Of a stretch of 50,922 nt of DNA, positions 50,239 to 50,922 are shown piece by piece. This DNA is from Bradyrhizobium pachyrhizi (lineage in GTDB: Bacteria > Pseudomonadota > Alphaproteobacteria > Rhizobiales > Xanthobacteraceae), in the NCBI RefSeq assembly GCF_001189245.1, contig NZ_LFIQ01000090.1, positions 16,018 through 66,939 of the forward strand, in the 5' to 3' direction. Numbering within the stretch: the first letter of the stretch is position 1; every line of letters starts with the position of its first letter. A program made the position numbers and the translations under genes. Under the pieces are notes generated by a model, which worked only from the letters and a program-made list of their open reading frames with translations, was not told where the DNA came from and ran no database searches.

Positions 50239-50302
50239 GCCCGGAAAGTACTTCGCTTGAGCTCCGACCACTTGGATTGAATCACTTGAAGCCAAAAGGC
50301 CG

Positions 50303-50824
50303 ATGAAGATCTCTTCGAAAGTTTTGCATGGCACGGTCTCGCTTGTTTCTGTTGTTCTCGTTGTCAAGGCGTTGGCGGAACCGCTGTTGGCGTTGGACAA
50401 GAATAGGATCATCGCTACCCTTCACGCTGAAGGCGCCCAGATTTACGAGTGCAAACCAGACACCTCGATGCCGGCATCGCAGGTTCAGGCCCTGACATGG
50501 CAGTTTCGCGAACCGATCGCTACGCTCATGGTTGACGGACAATCGATTGGTCGGCACTACTCCGGGCCAAGTTGGGACCACATCGACGGCAGCGGAGTGA
50601 AGGGCAGGGTGGTCGCGAGCATGCCAGCTGCTACCACGAGCGACATTCCGTGGCTGGAAATCGAAGTCGTGGACCGCCGCAACAAGGGCATCCTGTTCGA
50701 TGCGGCAACTGTTTTGCGAATCAATACCAAAGGCGGAATGGCGCGGGGACCGTGCGAAGGCGCCGGCGCATACCTCAGCATCCCGTATGCTGCGGACTAC
50801 TTGTTTCTGCGCAGGAGCGATTAG
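50303..50824 (+). CDS. Exported DUF3455 family protein
   Basis: 173 residues with a signal peptide (SLVSVVLVVKALAEP). The mature part matches the DUF3455 pattern: LHAEGAQIYECKPD, LTWQFREPIATLMVDGQSIG, RHYSGPSWDHIDGSGVKG, DIPWLEIEV, and a C-terminal SIPYAADYLFLR. Two Cys residues (YEC and GPC) could pair. The family is found in many proteobacteria, with no established function. The ATG is 64 bp after the exporter operon; it may be separate, and no terminator was clear. Confidence 0.85.
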   Translation: MKISSKVLHGTVSLVSVVLVVKALAEPLLALDKNRIIATLHAEGAQIYECKPDTSMPASQVQALTWQFREPIATLMVDGQSIGRHYSGPSWDHIDGSGVKGRVVASMPAATTSDIPWLEIEVVDRRNKGILFDAATVLRINTKGGMARGPCEGAGAYLSIPYAADYLFLRRSD

Positions 50825-50922
50825 GGTCGCATGTGCGCTTGGGACACCAAGGTGACAGCGTCGAAGGTCGGCTTCGCTCAAAGCATCGACCGCGCCGGCT
50901 ACTTTGCATGGGGTTGTTTTTC
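50825..50922. other. End of window, nothing recognised
   Basis: The last 98 bp after the DUF3455 gene. No feature can be supported. Confidence 0.4.

Overview
The window is high-GC chromosomal DNA of an alphaproteobacterium, most likely Bradyrhizobium or a close relative (Nitrobacteraceae). The inference rests on the protein families (orphan GroEL paralogue, SAM/cyclase/AAA/TPR protein, LTXXQ-type Spy protein, RTX substrate with type I exporter, VirA/VirG-like two-component pair), on leftover porin and cytochrome sequence of rhizobial type, and on dispersed intergenic repeats. No phage, insertion sequence, CRISPR array, rRNA or intact tRNA was seen.

Layout. 0.6-6.4 kb: a GMC flavin oxidoreductase, a convergent AraC regulator and a two-gene molybdenum hydroxylase (iron-sulfur subunit plus Tat-exported molybdopterin subunit). 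6.4-8.5 kb: gene-poor and decayed, with a porin remnant, an orphan terminator and a candidate minus-strand small RNA whose upstream region matches the region upstream of groEL. 8.6-18.8 kb: a UPF0182 membrane protein, a small conserved protein, an orphan GroEL, an exported protein, a class A penicillin-binding protein and a divergent exported protein. 19.2-20.1 kb: two pseudogenes (SRAP peptidase and a c-type cytochrome). 20.4-22.6 kb: an SDR-family protein, a VOC protein and bacterioferritin.

23-40.4 kb lies between two diverged direct repeats that each carry the 3' half of a CAU-type tRNA, which suggests an old island. It holds a divergent amino-sugar locus (SIS isomerase/deaminase, MurQ etherase, BadF-type kinase on one strand; NagA on the other, with a palindrome between them), three small genes, a DUF4440 protein, a large SAM-cyclase-AAA-TPR protein, a patatin pseudogene, a C39-peptidase-like/autotransporter-like protein, a TPR remnant of a second cyclase protein, and a Spy/LTXXQ protein.

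40.6-50.8 kb: a VirG-like regulator divergent from a MauG-like diheme protein that overlaps a VirA-like kinase. Next comes an RTX protein with its ABC exporter and membrane-fusion protein, then a DUF3455 protein. The amino-sugar genes would take GlcNAc and MurNAc-6-phosphate towards fructose-6-phosphate without a linked transporter. The type I secretion genes form one operon but lack a TolC gene here. Intact operons alternate with clearly decayed genes, so several intergenic ORFs are probably remnants rather than new genes.
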